NCBI GenBank assembly: GCA_030765055.1
Contig: CM060950.1
Span: 16,362,966 to 16,426,965 of the forward strand
Direction: 5' to 3'
Source: Mantis religiosa
Taxonomy: Eukaryota; Arthropoda; Insecta; Mantodea; Mantidae
Length of the DNA stretch: 64,000 nt
In this document: piece after piece, positions 21,581-32,612 of the stretch
Layout: each line of letters opens with the position of its first letter
How positions within the stretch are numbered: position 1 is the first letter of the stretch
Notes under the pieces: generated by a model
What the model was told of the DNA's origin: nothing
What the model saw: the letters and a program-made list of their open reading frames with translations, nothing else
The model's database searches: none
Translations under genes and position numbers: made by a program

Positions 21581-23175
21581 CTGACAAAGTGTATTTTTTG
21601 AGCAAACATACATTCTTTTTAAATATAACAATGCATAATCAGTTCAACAAAATAAAAATAGGGAAAATTAGATTGCCAGTGATGTTTGTTGCAGGATTAT
21701 TCTACAAGTAGTTTAGGAGATATCTTATTTTGAAACTTTTACAGACCGACACTTGATTGTTCCATTGAATCAGTTTGGTCGCTAAGTGTGATGTTATGTT
21801 TATTTACATTGTTTTTTCGGTTCATTGATTACATTTGGGACTTAACTGTTCAATTAGTTTGTGATAGTTCAAGCAGTAGGTCACGAATGGAAGACACAGA
21901 AAAGTCTGACATGCTCATGGTGTTTGCAGAGCATAGTTTCGTTCTTGTACAGTATATGCAGCAACATATCCCAATTTTCATCTACTATCTCAGAAATTAT
22001 TTATCAAGCTCTTCAACCAGTTACATGGAAGTGGTAGTGTAACACATAGAAAACGTAATAAAAACAAAGTGACTGGAGCAGAGGAATTAATGTTTTAGCT
22101 GCCATTGAAGTAGATAGATCCACAAATTAGTTCCCCAGCAATTGCATGTGGAAGTGGCATGAAACAGGCAACTGGTCTTCACATATCCATTGACGCAGAT
22201 TCCATCTCTATCACATCTCTCACCATAAAGAGCTGAATGGAAACAATTTTGAGAACCGTGTGACATTTTTTACATGGCATTAAGACATGATAATCCAGAT
22301 TCCACATATATCCTGTTTAGTGATGAAGTAATATCTACTAATCATGGCCAGGCAAACCACAGAAACATGCGCTATTGGTTTGCTGACAATCCCCAATGTC
22401 TTTGTCAGGTGTAACATCTGCATCCATGGCATTTAAACATGTGGTATGGTATGGTGAACCATAGGCTTATAGATCCATTTTTCATAAAAAGAACACTGAA
22501 CTTGCACAGGTATCACAGCCTCCTAACAGACCATCATCTATAGATGCCAGAAGACATTCCTCTGTAGACTAGGAGAAATCTGTGGTACCAACAGGATGAC
22601 TGTCCAGCCCTTGTGAACAAAGTATTACATCTTGTTTAAATGGATTGTTTCCAAACCAGTGGATTGGAGAAACAAAACCTGTACCTTGGCCAGCCTGTTC
22701 ACTGTATTAGAATCCTGTAGAGTTTTTTCTGTGGGGAAAGCTGAAAGATAGTGTAAAAGTATATACCACCTACACCAGATGATATGAAACGATGTATTAC
22801 TCTGCTTGCTCTGTAATTTCCACTGAAATGCTGGAAGATGTGCAGCAGTCTTTCCATAGTGAATTAGAAATGTGTATTGTAGCTACCAGTGGTCATTTAA
22901 AAAACAATCTTTGAATGTAAATGTTCTCTTTATTTGTCAGAATCCACAGAACTATTGTAATTCTCATTTGTTTTTCCTTAGTTTGTGCTACTAGAGGTTG
23001 ATGCAAGTGTCAGTGTGTAAATGTTTCAAAATAAGATTTCTCATTAACTACTTGGACTAGCTAATGTAATGAACACCACTGACATTCTAATTTATCCTAG
23101 TTTTATTTGTTGGTGCAACTAGGCATTGTTCCATTTCAAAAATTGTAGGTTTGCTCAAAAAGTGCACTTTCTCAG
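21581..23175 (+). mobile_element. long-TIR Tc1/mariner-type DNA transposon
   Basis: The ends form inverted repeats of about 175 bp (21581-21755 against 23004-23175), for example CTGACAAAGTG...TTTTTGAGCAAAC against GTTTGCTCAAAAAGTGCAC...CTCAG. Between them is a decayed transposase: from ATG near 21888 (MEDTEKSDMLMVFAEHS), a helix-turn-helix region around 22090-22200 (VLAAIEVDRST), then DDE pieces ILFSDEVISTNHGQ with an NMRYWFADNP block (22310-22400), WYQQDDCPA (22585) and a FFCGES end that corresponds to the SPDL-DFFLWG block (22725). The order fits IS630/Tc1/mariner-superfamily enzymes. Numerous stops and shifts make it dead. About 1.6 kb long. Confidence 0.75.
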
Positions 23176-24099
23176 CTTTATTATAAGCAGTATATAGGTG
23201 GAAAAATGAGACCTCATAACTACCAATCAATGCAGAGAAAACCTTATACTAATAGCAACTTCCATTTATGAAATATTTGCAGTGCAAGTTTTTGATTTGT
23301 TTTGCACAATAAACCCTGTCCAATATAACAATTACTTTAGCTTGAAAGATTGTAATACACCCAACAAGAGAGTCATCCTCTATATATATATATCAAGTTA
23401 ACTCAAATTGCTGAATGCTAATACTGATGATTCACTCTGCGCATTATCATCCATTAAGGTAAGAATTTCATTACATTTGAAATAGTTCTCAAATGACTTT
23501 TATAAGTTGTTCACAATTAGAGAATATGGTTTTACCAAACGGCTTTACAAAACTCCAAAATAATTGGTGCTACAAACTGTCCTTTTGCTGTTTCCATAAA
23601 TACCAAGGTAACATACTGGGTCAATACTGTTAAAGTTTTTAATCAGATAGTTTGTATGCCATTTACAGCCAAATATAATTTAAATGCCTGACACATTTCC
23701 AACACTCTTAGGATGGAGAAACTAAGTTTCCTCTGATCTGGACAAGCAATAATTCAAGAGTTTTTCCACCCTCTTTTCACGAATATTATGAAGACTTTAC
23801 AAGCATTAACAGAGAGTGCCCAGAGGGTTCATTCTGACACTTTTTGTTTTGTTATGAGTTTGGTTTTAAACACAAAAGAATAGAAGGAGCATTTAATTGT
23901 AACTTTTATTCATATAGCACTGTTCACTCATATCAACTCCATCCCTATTATCTACTGGGTATTCTGTCAAATAGTAGACCTAATGTTGTTCCATTTTTTT
24001 TAATTCACCTTCCACACTTCTCATAAAAAGTACTTATATCCCCCAGGGCTTCCAAGTGGGTATCTGGTCTCAGTCAACTGCTGAAAAGTGGAGGACTTC
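23176..24099. other. intergenic, nothing recognised
   Basis: AT-rich, contains a short (TA)n run near 23382. No coding, repeat or RNA signal that I can support. Confidence 0.4.
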
Positions 24100-24790
24100 T
24101 GGATCGCAAGAATATTGTATCAAAAACAACAACAAAATGACGAAATGAAACATAGTTCACATCAAACACCTTTATTGTCATCACCAAAATTGTTAGCCCA
24201 ATTCTAACATACAATACACACCAACTTGTGCTGCTAGTAATCTCTCTAAAGTACACACAGGTTCATCTGTTGCATGGAGCTGCAACCTGACTCTGAGCAC
24301 AACAACTCTGATATTTGCTCATGAACTGCTTGACTGCCTGCTCCACAGACCACCAATTCCTCACCACAGGGCTTGGAAAACACTGCACTTCTCTGCATTG
24401 CTCTGTTGATTTACACAACTCAACTGATTATAAGAACTGCTTCACTATATAGCCTCCTCACCACAGAGCCTCACTCATCAATTCAACTTAATTGACACTT
24501 GAAACATACTAAAAGCTCTAAAATTACTACTCGCTGGGCCTTGCATCAGTTCTGGCATAGTACTGCTGGAGTGGCAAGAAGCTTCTGGAACTGGAAACTA
24601 CTTGAATTACTTATTAGAACAGTCTTGAATGTTATTTTGCAGTAATAATCTAGCTGGTTCTTGGTCTCATGATATCTTTGTGATGTCAGCCAGTACTACC
24701 CCATGGAAAGGCATGTCTCTCTGGCCCCTCCCACATGCAACAGCAATGGTGGCTCAATTGCCCGACTCAACTCCTCCTTTTCACAGTAGG
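24100..24790 (-). mobile_element. possible LTR of another retrotransposon
   Basis: On the minus strand the order of signals resembles an LTR: a purine tract GAAAAGGAGGAG (about 24770-24784), then about 400 bp, a TATATAG box (24446-24452 region, read as GGCTATATAGTG), and a polyadenylation-like ACAATAAAGG (about 24170). No internal protein is attached and no second copy is present, so the call rests on signals only. Confidence 0.3.
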
Positions 24791-24879
24791 CTTCACAATC
24801 ACTAATATTTTCACCATTAATATAATTCTCACTATTAATATTTTCACTAATATTCAGGATAGCGGATCAGCCCCATACT

Positions 24880-25075
24880 GGCATGAGGGTGAAGAAATGG
24901 ATGATATGAAACAGCAGTGCAATGGATGAAAGAAAAGGTGATTACCTAGAGAGTTGCTGGTGGAGTAAATGGTAGTTAAAACCAGAGAACCTAAAGAAAA
25001 CCCACATAAATGCTGCCTAGTCCACCATAAAACTCACATGTGGTCCGCTAGGATCAAGCCCAGGCTTCATACCAC
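24880..25075 (-). repeat. diverged SINE related to T2
   Basis: The stretch AACCAGAGAACCTAAAGAAA followed by CCCACATAAATGCTG and ACCATAAAACTCAC, then a B-box-like ATCAAGCCCAGGC, follows the T2 SINE (27.9, 28.3 and 45.1 kb) base by base with many changes. The tRNA-like head is to the right, so it lies on the minus strand. It is an old or separate subfamily. Confidence 0.5.
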
Positions 25076-25145
25076 CTCCTAATTCCATAAATGAACAAAC
25101 TGAAACCTTTAATCTTATACCATTCTACCAATACAACAAACTCAG

Positions 25146-25210
25146 ATGAATGAATGTGTAGTGTTTAACGCCCACTTTTACAACATATGGCACAGCAGGC
25201 GATACAAACT
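25146..25210 (-). repeat. T2 SINE 3' end fragment
   Basis: GAATGTGTAGTGTTTAACGC and CCACTTTTACAACATATGGC match the 3' end of the T2 SINE copies, with the rest of the SINE missing. Confidence 0.7.
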
Positions 25211-25704
25211 CAGATGACTTAATATGGAAATGGCTGATGACAAAGGCCAGGATTCCAATGATTTTTGCTTTATTTTTAGTAAAGCTAAATTATAAATGAG
25301 TGACATATAAATGTGTTTCATAGCAAACTGTGTTAATTTAATAGTATTTGTTACGGCATTTGTTTCCATGTTTTTTGTTAACTTTGTGGGATAGGACATT
25401 TTTAAGTTTTTTATTGAATTTTTGGACATTTTTAATACTATTAGGTATTTTTTGTTATAACTGAGCATTTTAAAATATAGCTTAGATACAATTTCCTTTT
25501 TTACGTTCTCAAGAGCAAAGCAGCAATTCTGACCTTTATATTAAATTATTTAATAATCTGTTTTACTTTGCCACTCCAGGTAGCTGCATATGTAAGCAGA
25601 AGGGTCAAAGCTCATTGTGTTTACAAATATTTTCTAGATAGCAATGCAGAGAGCGGTATTTTAAACACTGTAAGGAATAGTGGTGTGAAGTTGACACATT
25701 CATC
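25211..25704. other. gap before hAT remnant
   Basis: AT-rich. A 96-codon minus ORF (25178-25468) overlaps the SINE fragment and shows no recognisable domain. It may include the 5' UTR of the hAT element. Confidence 0.35.
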
Positions 25705-27157
25705 ATGCCTAAACGAAAGCAAAGCATTCTGAATAAATTAAATAATTTTGTTACATTTTATTGTGAAGTTTTCTCCACAGATGGGAATATACTCTTCTTC
25801 AAGTTATGTGAAGTACGAGTGGCAGCTGTAAAGAAGTTTACTATAGACCAGCATGTGAAGAGAGAAAAAGTCATTCAAGGCCTATGGCTGCTTGGAGCTA
25901 AAAGAACAACACACCAAATGTACATGGTGAAGCTTGCTCTTCTTCAGGTTCACCTTTCTTTGAACTCTGAAGCATCCATTTGTGCTGATATTCCTTTGAA
26001 CAAAGTGAGTAATCCAAAGCTACGTGCTTTTCTAGAAAAGCATACTGGAAAGCCTATACCAGACTTATCAACATTAAGGAAGAATTACATGAGTAAATGC
26101 TAACAGAAAACAATTCAGGAAATCAGACAAAAAGTTTCAGGGTAAAAAATTTGGGCGAGCATAGAAGAAACTACGGACTCACTAGGTCATTATGTAGCAA
26201 ATGTTATGGTGGGCACAATGGTAGAGGATGTTCTTGGATAACAATTCCTAATAAATTGTGAACAATTAGAAAAAGTTAATTGTTCAACAATTTACAGGTT
26301 TTTGGGTTTAATATACCCCAATGGCATTCAATATGACATGCCCTTGTTGTTGACTGATGCAGCATCATATATGGTAAAAGGTGCTAATTCTCTTCAAGCT
26401 CTTTACTCGAAACTGGTGCAAGTAACATGCTTAGCACAAATCTTACACCGAGTTGTGGAGGAATTGCGGAGTCAGATCATTTGCATCAAGAAGGTCTTCT
26501 TAAAGGCACATTCACGAGTTGCACCATTCAAGTCCGAGGCCCCTGAAATTCCTTTGCCTCCTTCACCAGTTGTAACCAGATGGGGAACTTGCATAGAAGC
26601 ATACAACTACCACTGCGAGAATATCGAAGCAGCGAAAAAATCATTGAAATGTTTGATAGTGATGTGGCATCCATCAAACTACTGCAGGAACTTCTTTCAG
26701 ACAATGAACTACCATATAAATATATATACTTTGTATATAAAGTCAAATTTTGAATTTCTACTTTATGCTGTTAGGTGCTTAGACAAGTCAGGAATTAAGT
26801 TAGTGGAACAAAGAAACTTGGTGAAAAAAGTAGCAAGTGAATGGGATGTTGGGGAAAGATGTAGTGAAAAAATTAATATGCGTTTTGAACAAAAATAAAT
26901 ATTAAATTTTAGATGAGTCGTATTTCTTACACATTGTTTGCTACATTGCTACATTGTCTTCAACAGCAAATGTTCTATTGGGTGAGAAACTTTCTTTTGT
27001 AGATTTACCAGGAGACTTAGAAGCAACTGACTTACTTTACTTTAAGGATGCTCCTCTCATTTCAGTGCAAGTGGAAAGGACCTTCTCAATATACAATGTG
27101 TTGTTAGCAGATAACACTAATAAACACACAAAAATGTGCAGGCAAATGGAATACTGA
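25705..27157 (+). pseudogene. hAT-family transposase remnant (CGGBP1-like)
   Basis: Three ORF pieces (25705-26103, 26302-26898, 26954-27157) read as one protein. It starts MPKRKQSILNKLNN, then a degenerate BED-like finger, LFFKLCEVRVAAVKKF with a later His (QHVKREK); the middle has LLTDAASYMVKGANSLQALY and VTCLAQILHRVVEELR, then LPPSPVVTRWGTCIEAYNYH; the end has PLISVQVERTFSIYNVLLAD, the hAT dimerisation block. These belong to the hAT transposases from which CGG-repeat-binding proteins also derive. Stops at 26101, 26145 and 26239 and an extra stop at 26896 show decay. No terminal repeats found. Confidence 0.78.
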
Positions 27158-27389
27158 ATTACTATCGTGCATGGTTTCGTAGTTTTAGGGTAATCTCATA
27201 TAATCATTATATAATCCGTGCACTTAGATTTCCACGCATTATACATCTTCCCCAGATCTGTATCTGGACCAGATGCCATCGTCTTAATGCTTGTTCATTT
27301 GCAATAGGTAGAAGAGAGGGTTATGTTGCCTGATAATGTAAAGAAAGTTACAGTTTGTATTCTGCTGTGAATCAAGCAGTGAGACAGTA

Positions 27390-27871
27390 TGAAGAAACAA
27401 AGACGTGGGTGCAAAATTTCTCCAAACATATTTTGTTACATATGTGGCAAATTTACACCTAAATCTCAAAGGTGACAAATTTCTAATGTTCTAAAAACTG
27501 CTTATAGACATTATTTTGGATGTCCATTAGGTGACAAGTATCGCAGTTGGTCGCCTCAAGTGACTTGTAAGACGTGTGATGTAAGTCTGACTCAGTGGTT
27601 AAAGGGTAAGAAACACAAACACAATCCTCACATCACTTGTGTAAATGTAGAGAAGATCAGGCTATTTGGGTGAAAAACCCTTCCACATTTCTCTTAAGTC
27701 ACAACCTGGCACCCTAAGGCTACCTGCCATCTTTTTGGTTCTGTTAAGCAACAGAGATGAGGATACATTCTGAGATAATGGATATTCTTAAAACAATGCA
27801 TCAGTACCTTCAGACAGCAAGAATGATGTTCTATCTTAAGAATATTTTCAAATATCCAAAACAATGGGACA
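27390..27871 (+). pseudogene. arthropod repeat ORF with Cys pairs, first part
   Basis: Plus-strand codons read KISPNIFCYICGKFTPKSQR, then AYRHYFGCPLGDKYRSWSPQ and VTCKTCDVSLTQWLKGKK. The C-x2-C ... C ... C-x2-C layout with CYICGKFT and HYFGC matches a family of repeated ORFs that I recall from many arthropod and cnidarian genomes and that appears linked to mobile elements. Its function is unknown to me. Stops after KSQR and later show decay. Two T2 SINEs interrupt the following sequence. Confidence 0.5.
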
Positions 27872-27888
27872 AAAATAGGCGAAATGAA

Positions 27889-28130
27889 ATGTGTAGTGTT
27901 TAACGCCCGCTTTTACTACATACGGCACCGCAGGCGATGACACTGATGATATATGAGATGAAGATGGAGCACCGATGGAATGAGATGGCGGGGGAAACCG
28001 GAGATCCCGGAGAAAACCCGCCCCAGCGCCGTGTTGTCCATCACAAATCTCACTTTGCGGTCGCCTGGGTTCGAACCCGGGCCGCCTTGGTGAGAGCCAA
28101 GCGGTCTAACCACTGAGCCACGGCGTGGCC
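27889..28130 (-). mobile_element. T2 SINE, copy 1
   Basis: A tRNA-derived SINE on the minus strand. The head (right side) has an A box GTGGCTCAGTGGTTAGA and B box GGGTTCGAACCC; the anticodon loop reads CTCTCAC, giving CTC, and the T-arm side resembles tRNA-Glu. A body with GCGGGTTTTCTCCGGGAT follows, then a 3' part ending in an ATTTCATTTC-type tail. AAAATAGGCGAAATGAA is repeated exactly on both sides (27872-27888, 28131-28147): a 17-base target duplication. Confidence 0.9.
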
Positions 28131-28147
28131 AAAATAGGCGAAATGAA

Positions 28148-28760
28148 GACCATATTGAAAAATGACAAAAGTATGTGCATTAAGATGATGTCTAAAAAAT
28201 AAATTGATAATTACTGCTCATTCAGTATGACCCATGTACATTTGTAGGTGCCCGTCCAAATGAGAAATATTGCAATGTAAGAGATATCATAAGTCCAGAG
28301 TTGAATTGCTGCGAATATGTGGGAAATGAAATGAAATGTGTAGTGTTTAATGCCCGCTTTTACTACATACGGCACCGCAGGCGATGACATTGATGATCCA
28401 TGAGATGAAGATGGAGCACCGGTGGAATGAGATGGCGGGGGAAACCGGAGATCCTGGAGAAAACCCGCCCCAGCACCGTGTTGTCCACCACAAATCTCAC
28501 TTTGCGGTCACCTGGGATCGAACCCAGGCTGCCTTGGTGAGAGCCAAGTGGTCTAACCACTGAGCCATGGCACAGCCTGAATATGTGGGAGAAACCTTTC
28601 CAGGTCAATGAGGAGGTGCACAGGTGGTCCTTCAGTTGTAACAATATATGTAATGATAGTGTCTTCAGGACCTTAAACTGTAAAGCAATGAAGCTTGACT
28701 CTACTATTAAATTTAAGAATCACTGAGAGTTGCCTGGAGTAGAACAAGGAGGGGAAGTAA
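28148..28760 (+). pseudogene. arthropod repeat ORF, later part (interrupted)
   Basis: Sequence between and after the two SINEs. Joined across the SINE at 28325 it stays one frame for a short way (YDPCTFVGARPNEKYC, then NCCEYVGETFPGQ). It is probably the same decayed element as at 27390, but the family match is weaker here. Confidence 0.3.
28325..28578 (-). mobile_element. T2 SINE, copy 2
   Basis: Second copy, the same family and orientation as copy 1 and about 195 bases away. GAATATGTGGGA lies on both sides (28313-28324 and 28579-28590), so it is an independent insertion with a 12-base target duplication and not a local duplication of copy 1. The B box has drifted to GGGTTCGATCCC. Confidence 0.9.
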
Positions 28761-29040
28761 AACATAAGGTTCTGTGCTAACCTTTAAGAAGTGGTTATAA
28801 AAAGTGAAACTGAAATTTTGAATGGACAGATAACACTTTAGTTTCACTTATTTAATTTCCACTCAGTGAACATACAGCTAACAATGCAAATGAACATCTT
28901 CTAAACTTGAGTAAAAACTACTGAACATAAAGTGTCTAAATTCCACATAGCACAGTGATGGGCGACTGCTGCAGTTGTGATGTAAGAGCCAGTCAAAACA
29001 GTAAGAGCAGTGATCGTGAGCAGTGCAGTGGAGACTTACT

Positions 29041-29446
29041 GGACGACCAGCTTTGAGGAGGGAGCAGTGTCGCGAGCCCATTGTTGATCGAGGCGGTGCG
29101 GTGAAGCATTCAAAGGGACGGGCTGTGTAGTGTGCTCGCCGAAATGGTGGGGAGGAAGCAAATGGATTTCTCGAGAGTTCGCCTTTGTTCTTGATTGTTG
29201 GAGAGAACATTCTGGAATGAGAGTAATCTATAAAAAAGTGGAGCCCGCCCGCCAAAGTGAGTCAGTCGGTAACTGAACTCGCGTGCATAAACAGCTGTGT
29301 GTTTGTGGTCGATGACCTTGCATGTTGTATGTGTATGTGACGTAATTCTGGACTGCTGGTGTACGAAATGTGTTTCTACGGAACTAAAGAGCGATTTTTG
29401 GTGTTTGTAACCTGGAATTTTAATTTCACGAACCCACAGAGTCACA
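29041..29446 (+). mobile_element. 3' end of a Ty3/gypsy element (type II LTR)
   Basis: 29041-29067 matches the last codons of pol plus the polypurine tract (TTGAGGAGGGAGCAG) of elements A and B; 29068-29446 is an LTR starting TGTCGCGAGCCC and ending GAGTCACA. It has a TATA box (TATAAAAAA near 29230) and matches the 3' LTR of element B. ATAT follows at 29447-29450. The rest of the element is missing, with a breakpoint at about 29040. Flank on the left shows no ATAT. Confidence 0.85.
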
Positions 29447-29450
29447 ATAT

Positions 29451-30356
29451 ACAACGCCATTATTCTGTATGTCATGCTAATGACTATGACAGATATATGT
29501 GAGAAAAACGGGAAGTGATAGTGCAACAATTGAAAGATAAATGGATACTGCCCAGTTGGCTGTATTCGTCAGAGGTGTTGATAAAAATCTTTCAGTGAGG
29601 GAGGAGCTGTTAGACTTTATTTCATTAAAAGATACAACAAAGAGGTTGTACATTTTCACATGCACTGAGCAAGCTGTTGACAGTGTTTGACCCTCTTGGT
29701 TCAATCTTGTGTCTATCGCAACAGACAGAGCGCCGTCTATGCTAATCCTTGTTTCACGTAAGCTTGCCCCGTATCTCTTAACGGTCACGTGACATAATCA
29801 CCTCTCATTGGCCGCTGTTGTGGTGTGGACTGTTGTGCGGTAAAAATTAGTTCGTTATTTGACATGGTGATATATCTTTACATGCTGGAAGAGAATTGTC
29901 AAATTTATATTTTCGTAACTGTTTCAATGAAATATATTATGCAACAGAGTTGATTTATCTGAAATGTATGTTAATTCTTAAACGAAGTAAGGAGGAGGTT
30001 CCTTTGCTCTCAAGCACATGGCACGATAGCACGTGCTTTAGCGACAGTGATGACATATTTGTTTATGTGACTTTTATCACTGACCTTGTTTTGATCTGGA
30101 TTAGTCATATATCGCCATTCGAAGGTGTGTTGTTCCGAGTACGGGAGCTAAATTATTTTATTACGAGATAAAAGCTGGATCTGTAGTTTTGCATTCATAA
30201 TAGATTTAATTGGTCATATAAATGCTTTGAACCTCTCCCTTCAGGATAGAGGTCAAATAATCAGTGAACTGTATAGTAAATAAGTTTCATTTAAAGTAAA
30301 ACTACATTTATGGAAGCAACAGTTAACCAAGGGAGAAGTCACAGTTTACAAAGTTA
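29451..30356. other. intergenic, nothing recognised
   Basis: Mixed composition. Short ORFs on both strands (29477-29788 minus, 29896-30171 plus) lack domains or repeats. The last part may be the decayed upstream portion of the hAT remnant at 30357. Confidence 0.35.
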
Positions 30357-30850
30357 TTGACAGCATGTAACTCATGTACACACATAAATAATTATGTAAA
30401 CGTATTAGAACAGCTGAGCCAGGAATTTTACTGCACATATCAAGATTTTAAAAATTTCAAATTCGACATTTGCATATTTGCGACCTTTTCAATTGATATT
30501 GCTAGTGTTCCTACATCACCTCAACTAGAATTAATAGATCTGCAAAATGATACTGACATGAAAGATCACTTCCAGAACAAGAGAGATTTACCTACGTTCT
30601 ATAGAAACTTCCCGCAAGCAAAATTTCCTCGCTTGCATAATTTTGCTGCTAGGCTGTTGAGCATATTCAGATGTACTTATATATGTGAACAGTGTTTTCT
30701 TGTATGAAGATCTGCAAACCAGAAAATAGAAACCAAGTATCTGATCTGAATTTGAAAAATGTTTGAAAAATGTTCTTCGTTTGTGTGTTAGCCGAACTAT
30801 GATGACTCCAAATATTTCAAAATTAGTGTACGAGAAAAGAGGGGGGGGGG
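30357..30850 (+). pseudogene. hAT transposase C-terminus (ZBED/GTF2IRD2-like)
   Basis: Plus-strand codons YQDFKNFKFDICIFATFSID, then LELIDLQNDTDMKDHF, FYRNFPQAKFPRLHNFAARL and LLSIFRCTYICEQCF are the C-terminal dimerisation part of the hAT transposase group that also gave rise to vertebrate ZBED- and GTF2IRD2-type proteins. A stop after CEQCFLV and a shift follow, with further matches in another frame (NRNQVSDLNLKN). The N-terminal zinc finger and RNase H-like core are missing. It differs in sequence from the hAT remnant at 25.7 kb, so two hAT families are present. Confidence 0.75.
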
Positions 30851-31808
30851 AATCACAACAAAGTGCTGAGCCTGAAAACCAAAGTTACACAAAATTGTTG
30901 TGTTCTTCAAAGAAATTATAAGAAACTGCACGAAACTACTAGGAATAATATTTGTCAAATTTTGGAGTAGTACACGTTACAGTACTGGTTAAACCATATT
31001 TGCGCAAATTCAAACTCTAATTTACATAGTATAACTTGTGCATTTCACAATCTATAAGTAAAAAACTTTTAATTTGTTCAGAAATAACATTATTTTGTTG
31101 CATTCAGTCTTCACAATATCTAAGTCGTGTTAATGTATAAATATAGTATCATTATTGCTGTGATGTATTCCAATTTTTAATTGGTTAAGAATAATTATTA
31201 TTTGCAATGTTGCTATGCTACCTTACAACTTGGAGCACACTTTGTCATTGCATAGTAGTTGAGCCACTATGGTTGCTATCTTCTCAACATTTGGCTCATT
31301 ATGCAGAGGGCAGAGCACGAGCAGGGCTACTCTGAGGAATGATGTAATAGAGCACGAAGCACACGCGTCACTAACCTAGCATTTCAGTAGCACTGTTTCC
31401 TAATACATAGAAAGCACAAACTAAATAACACATCTCAGTTACTGAATTAATAACAGGAGCTTGAGATATAATATCCAAAAGATACAGTGTTTTAAGTTAC
31501 AGTATAATGTGTAAAATTCTGCTTTAGACAATAGCAATTTGGATTTTGAGAAATCATACGTATTCAGCTTTATATGTACAACTGAACAAAAATATTAATA
31601 AGATTTGTTATATTGTTCATTTTCACTTAAATTTTACAAACACACACACACACAAAAGGAAGCAATTACAATATATTCTTTAATAGTCAAGTTTACAGAA
31701 ATAATAGGATTATCACAAATTATTTATAACAGTGATAAGTAAAATTAAAAATTGCCACTGTATGAATAATTTATATTATTGTAAACATATTTACCTTCAT
31801 TTTTCGAG
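30851..31808. other. intergenic, nothing recognised
   Basis: AT-rich; a G9 run (30841-30850) and a short CA repeat (31639-31656). No gene evidence. Confidence 0.4.
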
Positions 31809-32090
31809 CTACAGCTGTGGTTTCAACGAAGTACCAGTTGCAGGTAATACATCTTTGTCACTTTTTTTACCAGTGGATCGCATAGATTCATCTGGAGCAT
31901 GCAGTAATGACTGCTTCCTCTCAGATGCTTTACAATCAGTATGCTGCAGCCTTTTGTAAATGATCTGCTGCAACACACTTGCTGTTTGTAGAACTGTGGT
32001 TGTAATCATTGTTTTTCCTTCTGTTATTTTAATCTGGATACCAAAATTCTGAAGCTCTGCTTCAGACATAGTGAACGAAACTTGTTTCAT
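31809..32090 (-). other. unassigned minus-strand ORF
   Basis: 93 codons from ATG (MKQVSFTMSEAELQNFGIQI), ending at TAG. The frame stays open upstream to about 32145 (GNKIHTCDVNELEK), and a donor-like AAG|GTAAAT lies just beyond the stop on the minus strand. The residue mix is natural-looking, but I recognise no domain. The upstream side is cut by element A, 100 bases away. It may be the end of a host or transposon gene, or chance. Confidence 0.25.
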
Positions 32091-32191
32091 TTTCTCAAGT
32101 TCATTTACATCACATGTGTGTATTTTATTCCCTGAACCGTATTTCCATTACACACTTCCTCCACAAACTCCTCTCACTTTAGTTTCAATAT

Positions 32192-32601
32192 TGTGACTTT
32201 GTGGGTTCGTAGAATTAAAAGTCCAATTTGTCGAAATTCAAAATGTTCTTTATTTACGTAGAGATACCCTCTGTTCAATCCTTTCATAACAGAATTACTT
32301 CACATACACACAGTCTACCAAGATTGATGACAATAACAGTGTTCTGATTACATCAGCTTTCATTACAACAACACTCTACAGCTGTTTACTGCTTACAACT
32401 GACTCTTGGCTAGTTGTTGCCATCTTAAATAGCTCATTGATAAGCTCGAGACTGTTCCAGATCGATAAAGAAACCGAATATTCTATCACCTTCCAGAAGC
32501 GTAACTTAATCTATGCCGGCAAGTTCATTATTTCAGCTATCTTTATTTGCCGGCTCTTTGTGTACACTAGCCGCGCATTCCTAGATAACGGCTTCGCGAC
32601 A
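32192..32601 (-). repeat. element A 3' LTR (type I)
   Basis: 410 bp, TGTCGCGAAGCC to AAGTCACA on the minus strand, preceded by the polypurine tract GAGGAGGGAGCAG. It shares CGGCAAATAAAGATAGC-like and TAAGTTACGCTTCTGG blocks with the 5' LTR. Confidence 0.9.
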
Positions 32602-32612
32602 CTGCTCCCTCC

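Noticed and set aside
29477..29788. 103-codon minus ORF with hydrophobic end
   Set aside because: No domain, no splice or promoter support, and it borders an LTR insertion.
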